A stretch of DNA of 64,000 nt, taken from positions 64,471,722-64,535,721 of the forward strand of contig CM063112.1 of NCBI GenBank assembly GCA_031841125.1. Reading direction: 5' to 3'. The position numbers and the translations under genes are program-made. Below are positions 14,501 to 24,888 of this stretch, piece after piece. The first letter of the stretch is position 1. Each line of letters begins with the position of its first letter. This stretch comes from Acanthococcus lagerstroemiae. Lineage: Eukaryota; Arthropoda; Insecta; Hemiptera; Eriococcidae. Below the pieces are notes generated by a model. It worked only from the letters and a program-made list of their open reading frames with translations, was not told the DNA's origin and did not search any database.

Positions 14501-17500
14501 TATCCCCAGTCCGGAGATTTTCACGTCTTATTAGTTCCCCCCAGAGAAATTCGTCGTTTCGAAAAAGTCAATCGGTGTATGTTGAGTTGCATATTCGACG
14601 TGCTGAAGGCATTTGCAGTATATTCGCTGACGTTTTCGAAATGGCTAATTTCTCGGGGGCGAACTAATAAAATGCAAAAAACTTTGGATTGGAGGCAGCC
14701 ACAGCAAAACGGGTTGACACTTTTGAAAGAGGAAATCAATTGGCTTTCAAAATTTCAAACCGTTTTCCTCTAGCTATCCCCAGTCCGGACATTTTCACGT
14801 TTTATTAGTTCCACCCAGAGAAATTCGCAGTTTCGAAAAAGTCAATTGGTGTATGTTGAGTTGCATATTCGACGTGCTGAAGGCATTACCGGAATTTTAT
14901 AAAATTTGAAATACAATTGTGACGCCTTCAAAGAATAAAATATGCTATTTCTCATACGCCAATTGACGTTTTCCAAGTCGCTAATTTCTCTGGGGCGAAC
15001 TAATAAAATGCAATAATCTTTGGATCGAAGGCAGCCACAGCGAAACGGGTTGACACTTTGGAAACAGGAGATCAATTTGATCTCAAAATTTCAAACCGTT
15101 TTCCTCTAGCTATCCCCAGTCTGGAGATTTTCACGTTTTATTAGTTCCCCCCAGAGAAATTCGTCGTTTCGAAAAAGTCAATCGGTGTATGTTGAGTTGC
15201 ATATTCGACGTGCTGAAGGCATTTTCAGTATATTCGCTGACGTTTTCGAAATGGCTAATTTCTCTGGGGCGAACTAATAAAATGCAAAAATCTTTGGATT
15301 GGAGGCAGCCACAGCGAAACGGGTTGACACTTTCGAAAGAGGAAATCAATTGGCTTTCAAAATTTCAAGCCGTTTTCCTCTAGCTATCCCCAGTCCGGAG
15401 ATTTTCACGTTTTATTAGTTCCCCCCAGAGAAATTCGCCGTTTCGAAAAAGTCAATTGGTGTATGTTGAGTTGCATATTCGACGTGCTGAAGGCATTACC
15501 AGAATTTTATAAAATTTGAAATACAATTGTGACGCCTTCGAAGAATAAAATATGCTATTTCTCATACGCCAATTGACGTTTTCCAAGTCGCTAATTTCTT
15601 TGGGGCGAACTAATAAAATGCAATAATCTTTGGATCGAAGGCAGCCACAGCGAAACGGGTTGACACTTTCGAAAGAGGAGATCAATTGGCTTTCCAAATT
15701 TCAAACCATTTTCCTCTAGCTATCCCCAGTCCGGAGATTTTCACCGTTTTGAAAAAGCAATCAGTGTATGTTGAGTTGCATATTCGACGTGCTGAAGGCA
15801 TTACCAAAATATTCGCCGTTTTCGAAATCGCTAATTTCTTTGGGACGAACTCAAAAAATGCAAAAATCTTTGGATTGGCGGCAGCTACTGCGAAACGGGT
15901 TGACACTTTGGAAAGAGGAGATCAATTGGCTTTCAAAATTTCAAACCGTTTTCCTCTAGCTATCCCCAGTCCGGAGATTTTCACGTTTTATTAGTTCCCC
16001 CCAGAGAAATTCGCCGTTTCGAAAAAGTCAATTGGTGTATGTTGAGTTGCATATTCGACGTGCTGAAGGCATTTGCAGTATATTCGCTGACGTTTTCGAA
16101 ATGGCTAATTTCTCTGGGGCGAACTAATAAAATGCAAAAAACTTTGGATTGGAGGCAGCCACAGCAAAACGGGTTGACACTTTCGAAAGAGGAGATCAAT
16201 TGGCTTTCCAAATTTCAAACCGTTTTCCTCTAGCTATCCCAGTCCGGAGATTTTCACCGTTTTGAAAAAGCAATCAGTGTATGTTGAGTTGCATATTCGA
16301 CGTGCTGAAGGCATTTTCAGTATATTCGTTGACGTTTTCGAAATGGCTAATTTCTCTGGGGCGAACTAATAAAATGCAAAAATCTTTGGATTGGAGGCAG
16401 CCACAGCAAAACCGGTTGACACTTTCGAAAGAGGAAATCAATTGGCTTTCAAAATTTCAAACCGTTTTCCTCTAGCTATCCCCAGTCCGGAGATTTTCAC
16501 GTTTTATTAGTTCCCCCCAGAGAAATTCGCCGTTTCGAAAAAGTCAATTGGTGTATGTTGAGTTGCATATTCGACGTGCTGAAGGCATTACCAGAATTTT
16601 ATAAAATTTGAAATACAATTGCGACGCCTTCGAAGAATAAAATATGCTATTTCTCATACGCCAATTGACGTTTTCGAAGTCGCTAATTTCTCTGGGGCGA
16701 ACTAATAAAATGCAAAAATCTTTGGATTGGAGGCAGCCACAGCGAAACGGGTTGACACTTTCGAAAGAGGAAATCAATTGGCTTTCAAAATTTCAAGCCG
16801 TTTTCCTCTAGCTATCCCCAGTCCGAAGATTTTCACGTTTTATTAGTTCCCCCCAGAGAAATTCGCCGTTTCGAAAAAGTCAATTGGTGTATGTTGAGTT
16901 GCATATTCGACGTGCTGAAGGCATTACCATAATTTTATAAAATTTGAAATACAATTGTGACGCCTTCGAAGAATAAAATATGCTATTTCTCATACGCCAA
17001 TTGACGTTTTCCAAGTCGCTAATTTCTCTGGGGCGAACTAATAAAATGCAATAATCTTTGGATCGAAGGCAGCCACAGCGAAACGGGTTGACACTTTCGA
17101 AAGAGGAGATCAATTGGCTTTCCAAATTTCAAACCGTTTCCTCTAGCTATCCCCAGTCCGGAGATTTTCACCGTTTTGAAAAAGCAATCAGTGTATGTTG
17201 AGTTGCATATTCGACGTGCTGAAGGCATTACCAAAATATTCGCCGTTTTCGAAGTCGCTAATTTCTCTGGGGCGAACTAATAAAATGCAAAAATCTTTGG
17301 ATCGAAGGCAGCCACAGCGAGACGGGTTGACACTTTCGAAAGAGGAGATCAATTTGATATCAAAATTTCAAACTGTTTCCTCTAGCTATCCCTAGTCCGG
17401 AGATTTTCACCGTTTTGAAAAAGCAATCAGTGTATGTTGAGTTGCATATTCGACTTGCTGAAGGCATTACCAGAATATTCGCCGTTTTCGAAATCGCTAA

Positions 17501-17552
17501 TTTCTCTGGGGCGAACTAATAAAATGCGAATTGTCGGTTCGCCCCAGAAAAA
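17501..17552. repeat. Hairpin at the right edge of the satellite array
   Basis: The last unit breaks off inside its TTTCTCTGGGGCGAAC block. About 20 bases later the reverse complement follows (GTTCGCCCCAGAAAAA, 14 of 16 positions pairing). Beyond it the DNA is no longer satellite. Confidence 0.6.
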
Positions 17553-17940
17553 TATAAGGTACGATGGGTTAGAAGTAGGTGCGATGTGTGGCATATGCAA
17601 CGTGTCGAAGGGGCTAACACAAAAAAGTTTTCAATTTTGTGTTTCTCGGCAACGGTGCATTGCCGCCAAATTTGAACTCCACATTCGGACTCAGCGTGAG
17701 AAACTGAGTAAAAAACAGTCTCTGATTAAAAATATTTGATTTGGATAATTTTGAAAATTTCTCCATACTATTATACATCATGTCTTTTTTGGGCCGAAAG
17801 AATTTTCGGAGAGCTTTGGCGTCGGCGCTGGCGCTGATTACTCAGTTTCACGAGACGATTTCGAATCCGTTTTCAAAATTGAGGAACAGTCAATTTTTGA
17901 CCCATTTTGACCACATTTTCGAGTGTATTTCGGGGGATCG
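17553..17940. other. Unique spacer between satellite and foldback element
   Basis: No convincing gene is present. The open frames of 80-100 codons that cross this stretch run into the satellite or the foldback element and have no recognisable motif. Confidence 0.5.
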
Positions 17941-18447
17941 TTACCCTGGCCCCCCAAATTTGATTTTAGACCCGATTTTGGGTTAGGGGAAATGTACCCG
18001 AAATGTACCCAAATGTACCGCAAATAATTCAAAATGTTCCTCCTCCCCTTGTGAAGGGGGAACAAAAGTACTTTGGTGTGGTCAGGGTAACGGGAACCCC
18101 CCAATTTGTCTGATTTCGTCAAATTTGGTTTGAATGAAATGTACCCGAAATGTGCCGAAATGTACCACCAACTATCTGAAATGTACCCCCTTTATCGCCG
18201 CAGGGGGAAGGATTAAATATGCGGGGCTGTGCTAATGCTAGGCCCCCCATTCGTTCCACTTCCACCGAATTTGTGCAGAACATTACCAAAGCCCACCAAA
18301 TTTAATCCTCCCCTCCCCCCGCGTTTATAAAGGGGTACATTTCAGATAATTGGTGGTACATTTCGGTACATTTGGGTACATTTCGGGTACATTTCCCCTA
18401 CCCCAAAATCGGGTCCATAATCAAATTTTGGTGGGGGGGCAGGGTAA
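17941..18447. mobile_element. Foldback (long inverted repeat) element with AAATGTACC sub-repeats
   Basis: The left arm begins TTACCCTGGCCCCCC. The right arm, read on the minus strand from 18,447, begins TTACCCTGCCCCCCC. Both arms go on through a shared ATTTTGGG(G/T)TAGGGGAAATG block and several tandem AAATGTACC(C/G) words. Copies of the word lie around 17,989-18,020, 18,138-18,190 and 18,333-18,395. The two inner arms (about 18,138-18,215 and 18,307-18,385) also pair with each other and contain TATCTGAAATGTACCCC / AGGATTAAAT. The element has no coding capacity. I could not find a target-site duplication, so the family is not assigned. Confidence 0.75.
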
Positions 18448-21400
18448 TGAACCCTTTCTCAACTCAATTCCCATATCAAAGTATTAAAAAAAATAAATTT
18501 AAAAAAAACTTTTAAACTTGTTGGATTTTTTCAACTACCTCACTGAAATGATTAATTTTCCCAACTGTTGAGTGAAAATTTCCTACCGGGGGGGGGCATG
18601 CCCTTCTGCCCCCTTATCGGTACTACCCTGATCATATTTCATTCTTTTCCTACGTCGCGTAATAAATACTCATACTCTGTTGTCCTTTTGCTCAAGAACT
18701 AAGGCTTAAGTTAGATTAATTTTAGAACAAATTTGAAATATAATTTTTCCTGTTATATTACAAACCTAATTTAAGAGAAAAAATCCTAGCATAAGCTTTA
18801 CGTTTGCCAATCAAAATTTAGAACTAAATAGAAGCATATTTGTTGTCCTTGTGGGTCAACCAGTATCGAGAAAAAATTGCAAGAACCGAATCAGGAAGAT
18901 GAGGCGAATTTGGACCGCTGATTTCGAATATTTCATCAGAATTTTGAATTTTTTCCGATACGAACCCCTTTTCTCATTTAAAGTAAGAAATTTTGAGTAC
19001 TGTCAAAGCCGGATCAGGAATCTGAAGAAATATCTGGAAGTAGCGATCCGTGAAATCCACATTTCGACTCTTTTTTTGATTTTGTAAGTCGAATTAATTT
19101 TGCCCATTTCAAAGGTGGAATTCGGATTTTAGGTCATAATATCGAGGAAGAATCTGATGAGATGTTCGATATCGACAACTGATGAACTCCTTATTTTGAT
19201 TATTTTTTCGATACCTTCCTATTTGAAACATGAAAGCTTGCAATATGTTTAAACCACCCCCGCTCCATCCCTTTCATGGGGACCGATATGTTTCCACTAG
19301 GAAGAAAACTCGCAGTCAACAAAATTTGAGTCCCCGCTCTGCTTATTTCAGTGCAGCTGAACTCGACGAAATTTCCAACTCTACGTTGATGTCATATGCA
19401 GGTACCAAGTTTTACCTCTTTGCTGATCGTCGACTACCGATCAAGTAGACCCTTCGGGTTTCCTGAGGGGGTCCAGCCAGCATAAAAAGTTATACGTTGT
19501 ATAACGAAAAAAGAAAAAAAAAAAGAAAACAAGGAGTACGTGTGAGGAAATTTTGTGAGTTGCTTACTAAGGGCCAAAATTTGGCGAAATCGAATCTACA
19601 GCCGGCACTAAATAAGAGTGAGCAGTGAGGTTATCGGAAAATGAAAGGGACCCGAAGGCGGATATCACACGCAAGCTGTAAGGTCAAAAGCGGAGCAAAA
19701 AAGCGTACCTCCGAGCAGATTAGCAGGATGTTAAGCCGTCTACAGGTCTACAGTCTACACGATACCGAGCGAGATACTCGCAGACTGCTGTGCTGAAACT
19801 GCTGATAAAATTGTCTGAAAACGACTCCATTGTTTGGAGAGAATTTTCGTTAACTTATCGCTGTATCGAGAGTCGAGACTAACGGATTGTGAAGGATTGA
19901 CGTGCCTATGAAATGCTCAATTACGTTCGCCGGTGAATGTACAACTACCCATAGATTAAAGTAATACCGGTTAGCATCCGAAAGGTGTTTGTGTATAAAG
20001 TACGAGTATAAACACCGTCAAACCGGATGGAATTTTTTTTCGCTTCTTCGCCGTCTTCTTCTCCTCTTCCTCCATACTCTTACTCTTTCATAACTGATTT
20101 AGGTTAATGACTGTCGATGTTGTCACTCTCTCTTTCTATTCAGTTATCGGAGAGGATGCAACATGTAGGTATGCTCGACGGATACATCGGAATGGCGCCA
20201 AATAGATGCAGACGTAACGTGTGCTGCACTCTCCAGTCTCCAGTCACCACGTTTCGAGTGTCAAGTGAAATGCCCAATTCGCGAACTCAGATGCGAGCAT
20301 ATATTTACTTCGAATGAGAGTTCACTTTTCTGTCAGGTTTCTTTCGGACGAAATACACGAGATAGGTACAAGTACGTACCAACAATTTAGATTCGAATTT
20401 TTCTTTACCAGCTATCAAATAATCGAATCGCACGTAGTCAGAGGTGAATTTCGGGGAAAGGACTCGAACCCCCAACCCTCCTGAAGCCCCTCATCGAAGA
20501 AGTTACTCCCCATACAAAATATCTTCCTAGTATTTTGAGGCTTAAACCAACCGCCAAATATTTCTCTATCTCCGCCTTTAAGCTTGGCCAGAAATTTCCT
20601 TTTTGTTTTTCTTTCGTCTCCCCCCCCCCCAATCGTTGATGTAATTGTTCTGGCTGTGGAGATGTAAGGCACCATACGAGTATGCACCTCGAGTCACAAA
20701 CCACATGAGCAAATCAATACGATAATAGAACTCCGCGGGTACAGAGACTCGTGGTTGTCATCGACTGGGACTGAACCCCCCGAAAGTCCGTACTCCCATT
20801 TGATTGACCCTCCGGTAACTTTTCAAAGTTACAGAATAACGACGATAACATCGAACGAAATGTGGTGTATCTATTACCTGTTGATACCTAGACGTCGCTT
20901 AGATTGGTGACCACTTGGCCCGAAGCTAATTCTGATTATCGACGTATGGATGAGTAGTCGTGCACCCATTGCCATTGGTTGGGTAACTGCTGTTGCCACA
21001 ATCGGTACGTAGAAAGACTTTCTTTGTCTGGTTTCGCTTTTAGAACCTGTGGCTATGAGCCACGCGTTGCGTTTTCGAGCAGTAAAAATGAAATCTCGTT
21101 GGAAATTTAACCTTTAGATCCAGTCGAAACTGGACCGAACGTACGAAGGTCAATGATAGCTTGAAAAACAGGTTCAAAAATGGAGAAAAAGAAACGAGTA
21201 AATTACGAATTACGACTAAGAGTAAATAGAGAAAAAAATTATACGCGATGTCTCTCGCTCGTGGATGAAAAATAACCGTTTACCCGAACCGTTAATTTTT
21301 TTCCATACAACCCTCCTTGTTGCAAGATAGATCGAGATTAGTACTTTTAACGTTGATTATGGAAAATTTTGGGTTAGGTACTGATGTTACAATTCAGGCA

Positions 21401-21539
21401 GGATTTGTGAAAATTGATGCAAGGAGAACGAGACAAAGATTGGCACGAACATTTGTTTTGGAAAAAGCGATGTGAGTACAAGAAAAGCGTCGAAGACAAT
21501 CTCATAAAATTTCAGTTGATAAGCAAAAAAAAGTCTTCA
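18448..21539. other. Intergenic DNA, no gene seen
   Basis: The stretch is mostly AT-rich with short open frames that lack recognisable domains. Two places carry a GGTTC-type pol III B-box word on the minus strand (near 20,475 and 20,780), but no convincing A box is present, so no tRNA or SINE is called. A perfect 7-bp palindrome (GTTATAC..GTATAAC, 19,489-19,505) followed by an A-rich run to 19,530 could be the 3' tail of a retroposon. Confidence 0.4.
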
Positions 21540-21547
21540 CTTTCTCA

Positions 21548-22388
21548 CAGGCGCGTCGCTACATAATTTTTTCCAGGGGAGCAAACTTTTTTATATGAAC
21601 AAAATGACATATTAAAAGGGGGAGGCTGATTCCGCTATAAGAAAAACTAAGCTGAAATTTCTTTTTCGAAGTTCTATTAGATAATTTTTTAATTTTACCA
21701 AACACGGCTTTTCTGTCAAAACACGTGATACAAATTCTCGAGCTATATCCACTAAATTCAAATTTTTTGTTAAATCTTTATGAATATGCAATATTAGCAC
21801 ATGAGTCAAGCGTTTCTGGGTCATGGTGGCTCGGGGGTAAGTTTTTAGTCGCCTTAGAGTACTGAACGACCGTTCGGCCGTTGCTGCTGATGCTGGAATT
21901 GTCATAATCAAAATCAGTAATAATATTTTTCAACCTCATCGAGTAGTGCTCTCAGGGTGGACGAATTTCCAACAAATATATTTCTAATATCTTTCACACA
22001 CGTTGGTACACTGGAACCATAAGGTACATTCTGCAATGTTCTGAGCTGCGCATGGAGCATGTTTATATCAAAATCTTCTGCATATAAGTATTCCGAGTTT
22101 TGACGGCAACTCCTCTACTGAAGGCACAACTTCCAGAGATGCAATTGTTTTTAGATCTTCTTGATCAAATCGGTCCCGTAATTCTTGAGCAAGAAGATCG
22201 AGAATTGAATAATATTCATTATTTTTTATCCGTCCGTTTTTTGTTCTTCCCATGTGTGCATTATTTGCAATTTTTACATCCATTAAGAAAAAATTCGTCT
22301 GTGCCTCCATGCCCCTTTTTCCCCCTCAGATTTTTACGGGTGGGGGGGGGCAAATGCCAACTCTGCCCCCCGGGTAGCGACGCCACTG
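21548..22388 (-). mobile_element. hAT-family DNA transposon, internally deleted copy
   Basis: The element is bounded by CAGGCGCGTCGCTAC at 21,548 and by CAGTGGCGTCGCTAC read inward on the minus strand from 22,388, with 13 of 15 positions matching. It is flanked by a perfect 8-bp duplication, CTTTCTCA (21,540-21,547 and 22,389-22,396). Eight-base target duplications and CAG..CTG ends are typical of hAT elements. The minus strand inside encodes a broken piece of a hAT transposase. At 841 bp it is much shorter than an autonomous hAT, so it cannot move by itself. Confidence 0.92.
21612..22310 (-). pseudogene. hAT transposase fragment with C-terminal dimerisation domain, frameshifted
   Basis: The C-terminal piece (21,612-21,911) contains PASAATAERSFSTLRRLK followed by MTQKRL and LHIHKDL. 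These are hallmarks of the hAT C-terminal dimerisation region seen in zinc finger MYM-type and THAP/hAT-derived proteins. The upstream piece (22,068-22,310, ending ..ELPSKLGILICRRF) belongs to the preceding helical region. Between them (about 21,920-22,067) sequence reading LRTLQNVPYGSSVPTCV..LLDEVEKYY is in a different frame, so at least one frameshift separates the parts. The N-terminal zinc finger and most of the catalytic region are absent. This is a dead remnant inside an internally deleted element. Confidence 0.88.
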
Positions 22389-22396
22389 CTTTCTCA

Positions 22397-24265
22397 GTCT
22401 TTCTGGCAGCCGCACCTGGTCGATACACAGTTTCCCAAACAGAAAATTGATGGTACGACTTTTTCGGGGTAATTTTAAATCTTTTGAATTAGAGACGTAT
22501 GGTCAAGCATTCTCCAAAGGATGTTTCAGCATCTTTAACTATGAAAAATAGAAATTAACAAAAAATATCAGACTTATCAACCAATTGAAAAATTCTCCGA
22601 ATTTCAGGAAAATGGAAAATCGTCAAACTCGTAATATGCGACCTTCTGCGACCTGCTCGGAGCCACTCCCCAGAACCATCCACCCACACCGTAAATCCAA
22701 CCCTATTTAATCGCTCCAAATGATGTACTGAAAATTTTCAAAGTCCTTCGGGACTGAAGAAAAAAAAATTACTCGTTAAAACAGTCGAAATACCGGCTCG
22801 TATTTTGTCCTAAGAAAAAGAGATTCGTGACGCCAGGTTTACCTATATAATATTAGTCGTTCGTGTTGAAATTTTCAGAATAACTTCATTTTCCCGGTTA
22901 CCAAAATAAAAGGCACCTTAATGCGGGGTGTTTAACGAATTAATTTCCCCTTCTCTTTTTCCCCTAATCACTTTCTGATCGCGGAATCGGACGACACGGA
23001 GCAAAATTGATCTTCAAGTACGAGACCTAGTTTCCTTGGAAAATGTTTCTTTCTTTAAAGAAGGCCTCATTTTGTAATTTCAAATGGGTAGATATCGAAC
23101 AAATTAAAGCCTGTAGCGTCCGGGGGATGAGGGAAAATGAGGTATTTCCTCCTGAGCCAAGGGGTTGCCCTCTCCAAAATCCAAATTTCGTGGTATGGTG
23201 GGACGTATGGCGATACACGCATGCCAAAGTGGTCCCTGTGACACCGCACCCTCGGCCCCGGAAACTACCCTTTCGAGTATCGTATCAGTGGCCGGAGGGA
23301 CGCTTTGAGGCCGGGCCCGAGCCTTCATTTCGCCGTGTCGCTTCCGGTGCGCGCGTCCGCCCGCTAAACAGATAAGAAAAGGTCCATCGGCTTTTAAATT
23401 TTAAATTGTTGGAACATTTTTCTCTAGCCAATTACGAATACGTTGATGAAAGATTCAAAAGTCCTCCGGCCCGGGTATTCCGAGTATGCAATATTTAACG
23501 CTGTGGCACGAAAATTTCCTGCCTTTTTTTTATTGAAAAGTTGGATTAAAATGGGACGAATATAGATTTTTGATCCGAAATTCGAAGTTTCTCCTTCTAA
23601 TGAACTCGGTGGTTTCGCTTAAAAAATTGAAAACGTATCGGACAAATAAGGATCTCTTGAGTCAGTGATTTCGAAATACTAATCATGTTTCTGATCTAAT
23701 CAAAATTTGAACTCCCAAATTTAAATTGAACCCTCTAAATTAGCAAAACTGATCCGACTAAAATTCGAGCTGAATATCGGAATACGAATTTTTAGGTCGC
23801 TTATTTCGAAAATTCAAGCTCAATTTTATTCCGATTAAGTGGAGGGAAAGGGTTCACCCACTTTGAAAATTGAAATGGAAAGACACGCTTCATCCGTTTT
23901 GTTGGAAAGCTACTTCCAAGCAAAATTACCTATCCGTGGGAAAATTTGAAAAAAAATTAGGCATGTTTCCTGTAAGTTAACCGAGGAAAAGATAAAATTA
24001 ATTTAAAAATTCTTGATTTTTTTTTAGGCAGGTATTAGACATTGACCTTGAATTTGTATCGCACGGGTGATTTTTTCAGTAGTGTTGATTTACATTCATC
24101 AGCATTAATGGATTGTTGTTGAGGGAGGGGTGTAGTATGTAGTATCAAAGTGTCTAACAGTCAGTTAAATCATTTATTTTCAGTCATGGTCATTCAAAAA
24201 TTTAAGAATGAGCAAATTATACCTTGAAAGAGAAAACAAAGAATTTAGAATTGGAAAATTCTATT
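22397..24265. other. Intergenic DNA, no gene seen
   Basis: A small GC-rich island at about 23,240-23,370 stands out from the AT-rich background. Its overlapping open frames on both strands show no domain I recognise. Nothing else is supported. Confidence 0.4.
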
Positions 24266-24273
24266 ATAATGAC

Positions 24274-24880
24274 CAGAGCTGCAATTCTTATGCAAATGCA
24301 TATTTTTATCTATGGCGTATAGATATAAGTTTCAGAAGATCTTCACGAATCACAGAATTCTGAGTCAAATGAGCACCACTTCATCCTGCATATTTCGCAT
24401 ATTTTGGCATTTACCGCATATTTTGCACCAATTCTGCTTATTTTTCAATTTTTTCCCCCCAAAAATTATTTTTTTTTTAGTGTTGAGAATGATGTCCGAC
24501 TCCAAAAATATTGAGAAGACTTAATGGTTAATGAATCAGTAGAAAAGCTTTTAGAAAAATATGTTCTTTTTTGCACGTGCGATAACCTTTCTCGTGCCCG
24601 CATCACATTAAGGTGCATTATCTCCCGGGTGCATCTCCTATTAAAAGAAGATTAGACTCTTAAGGAGATACTTGGCTGGGTCATTTTAAAATATGATAAA
24701 AATTGTCTCAGTGCATCCAACTTTATTTTTCCTTTGAAATGATATACCCATATTGGATTTACATATGTATGCATATTTTACAATTTTTGCGCATATTTTC
24801 GGCATATTATTCAGACTGAATTCAGTGCATAACATATGCATATATTTTGCTATTTTTTGTGTATAAAAATTGCAGCCCTG
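24274..24880. mobile_element. Non-autonomous hAT-like MITE with GCATATTTT sub-terminal repeats
   Basis: The terminal inverted repeats are CAGAGCTGCAATTCTTAT at the left and CAGGGCTGCAATTTTTAT read inward from 24,880. A perfect 8-bp duplication, ATAATGAC, flanks the element (24,266-24,273 and 24,881-24,888). The interior is non-coding. It is rich in the word GCATAT(T)TT in clusters near both ends (about 24,295-24,440 and 24,770-24,860), as expected for transposase-binding sub-terminal repeats. The open frame of 70 codons inside is chance. The CAG ends and 8-bp duplication place it with hAT elements. Confidence 0.9.
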
Positions 24881-24888
24881 ATAATGAC

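Larger units (their letters stand above)
1..17530. repeat. Satellite DNA array with higher-order structure, at least 17.5 kb
   Basis: About 62 copies of a repeat unit are anchored by the shared words ATGTTGAGTTGCATATTCG and GCTATCCCCAGTCCGGAGA. Anchor spacing is 239 to 338 bp. After the anchor the units fall into three classes. Class A continues ACCAGAATTTTATAAAATTT and carries about 64 extra bases. Class B continues TTCAGTATATTCGCTGACG. Class C continues ACCAAAATATTCGCCG. Before the anchor there are two variants, a short one (CACCGTTTTGAAAAAGC) and a long one (CACGTTTTATTAGTTCC). The class order is not a simple repeat: it begins A B A C B A A C B A B C B A B A B A B C. The array starts mid-unit at base 1, so its true length is unknown. 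Every open frame here is short, recurs on both strands and is a shadow of the repeat. Confidence 0.97.

Noticed and set aside
1..17530. More than 100 open frames of 60-150 codons on both strands
   Set aside because: They are the same few translations of the satellite unit repeated at each copy. They overlap on both strands and carry no domain, so no genes are called.
1..17530. Regularly spaced repeats reminiscent of a CRISPR array
   Set aside because: The repeated units are 239-338 bp without unique spacers, and the window is a eukaryotic genome with introns.
20440..20830. Two pol III B-box-like words on the minus strand
   Set aside because: No A box, no cloverleaf and no flanking duplication were found.
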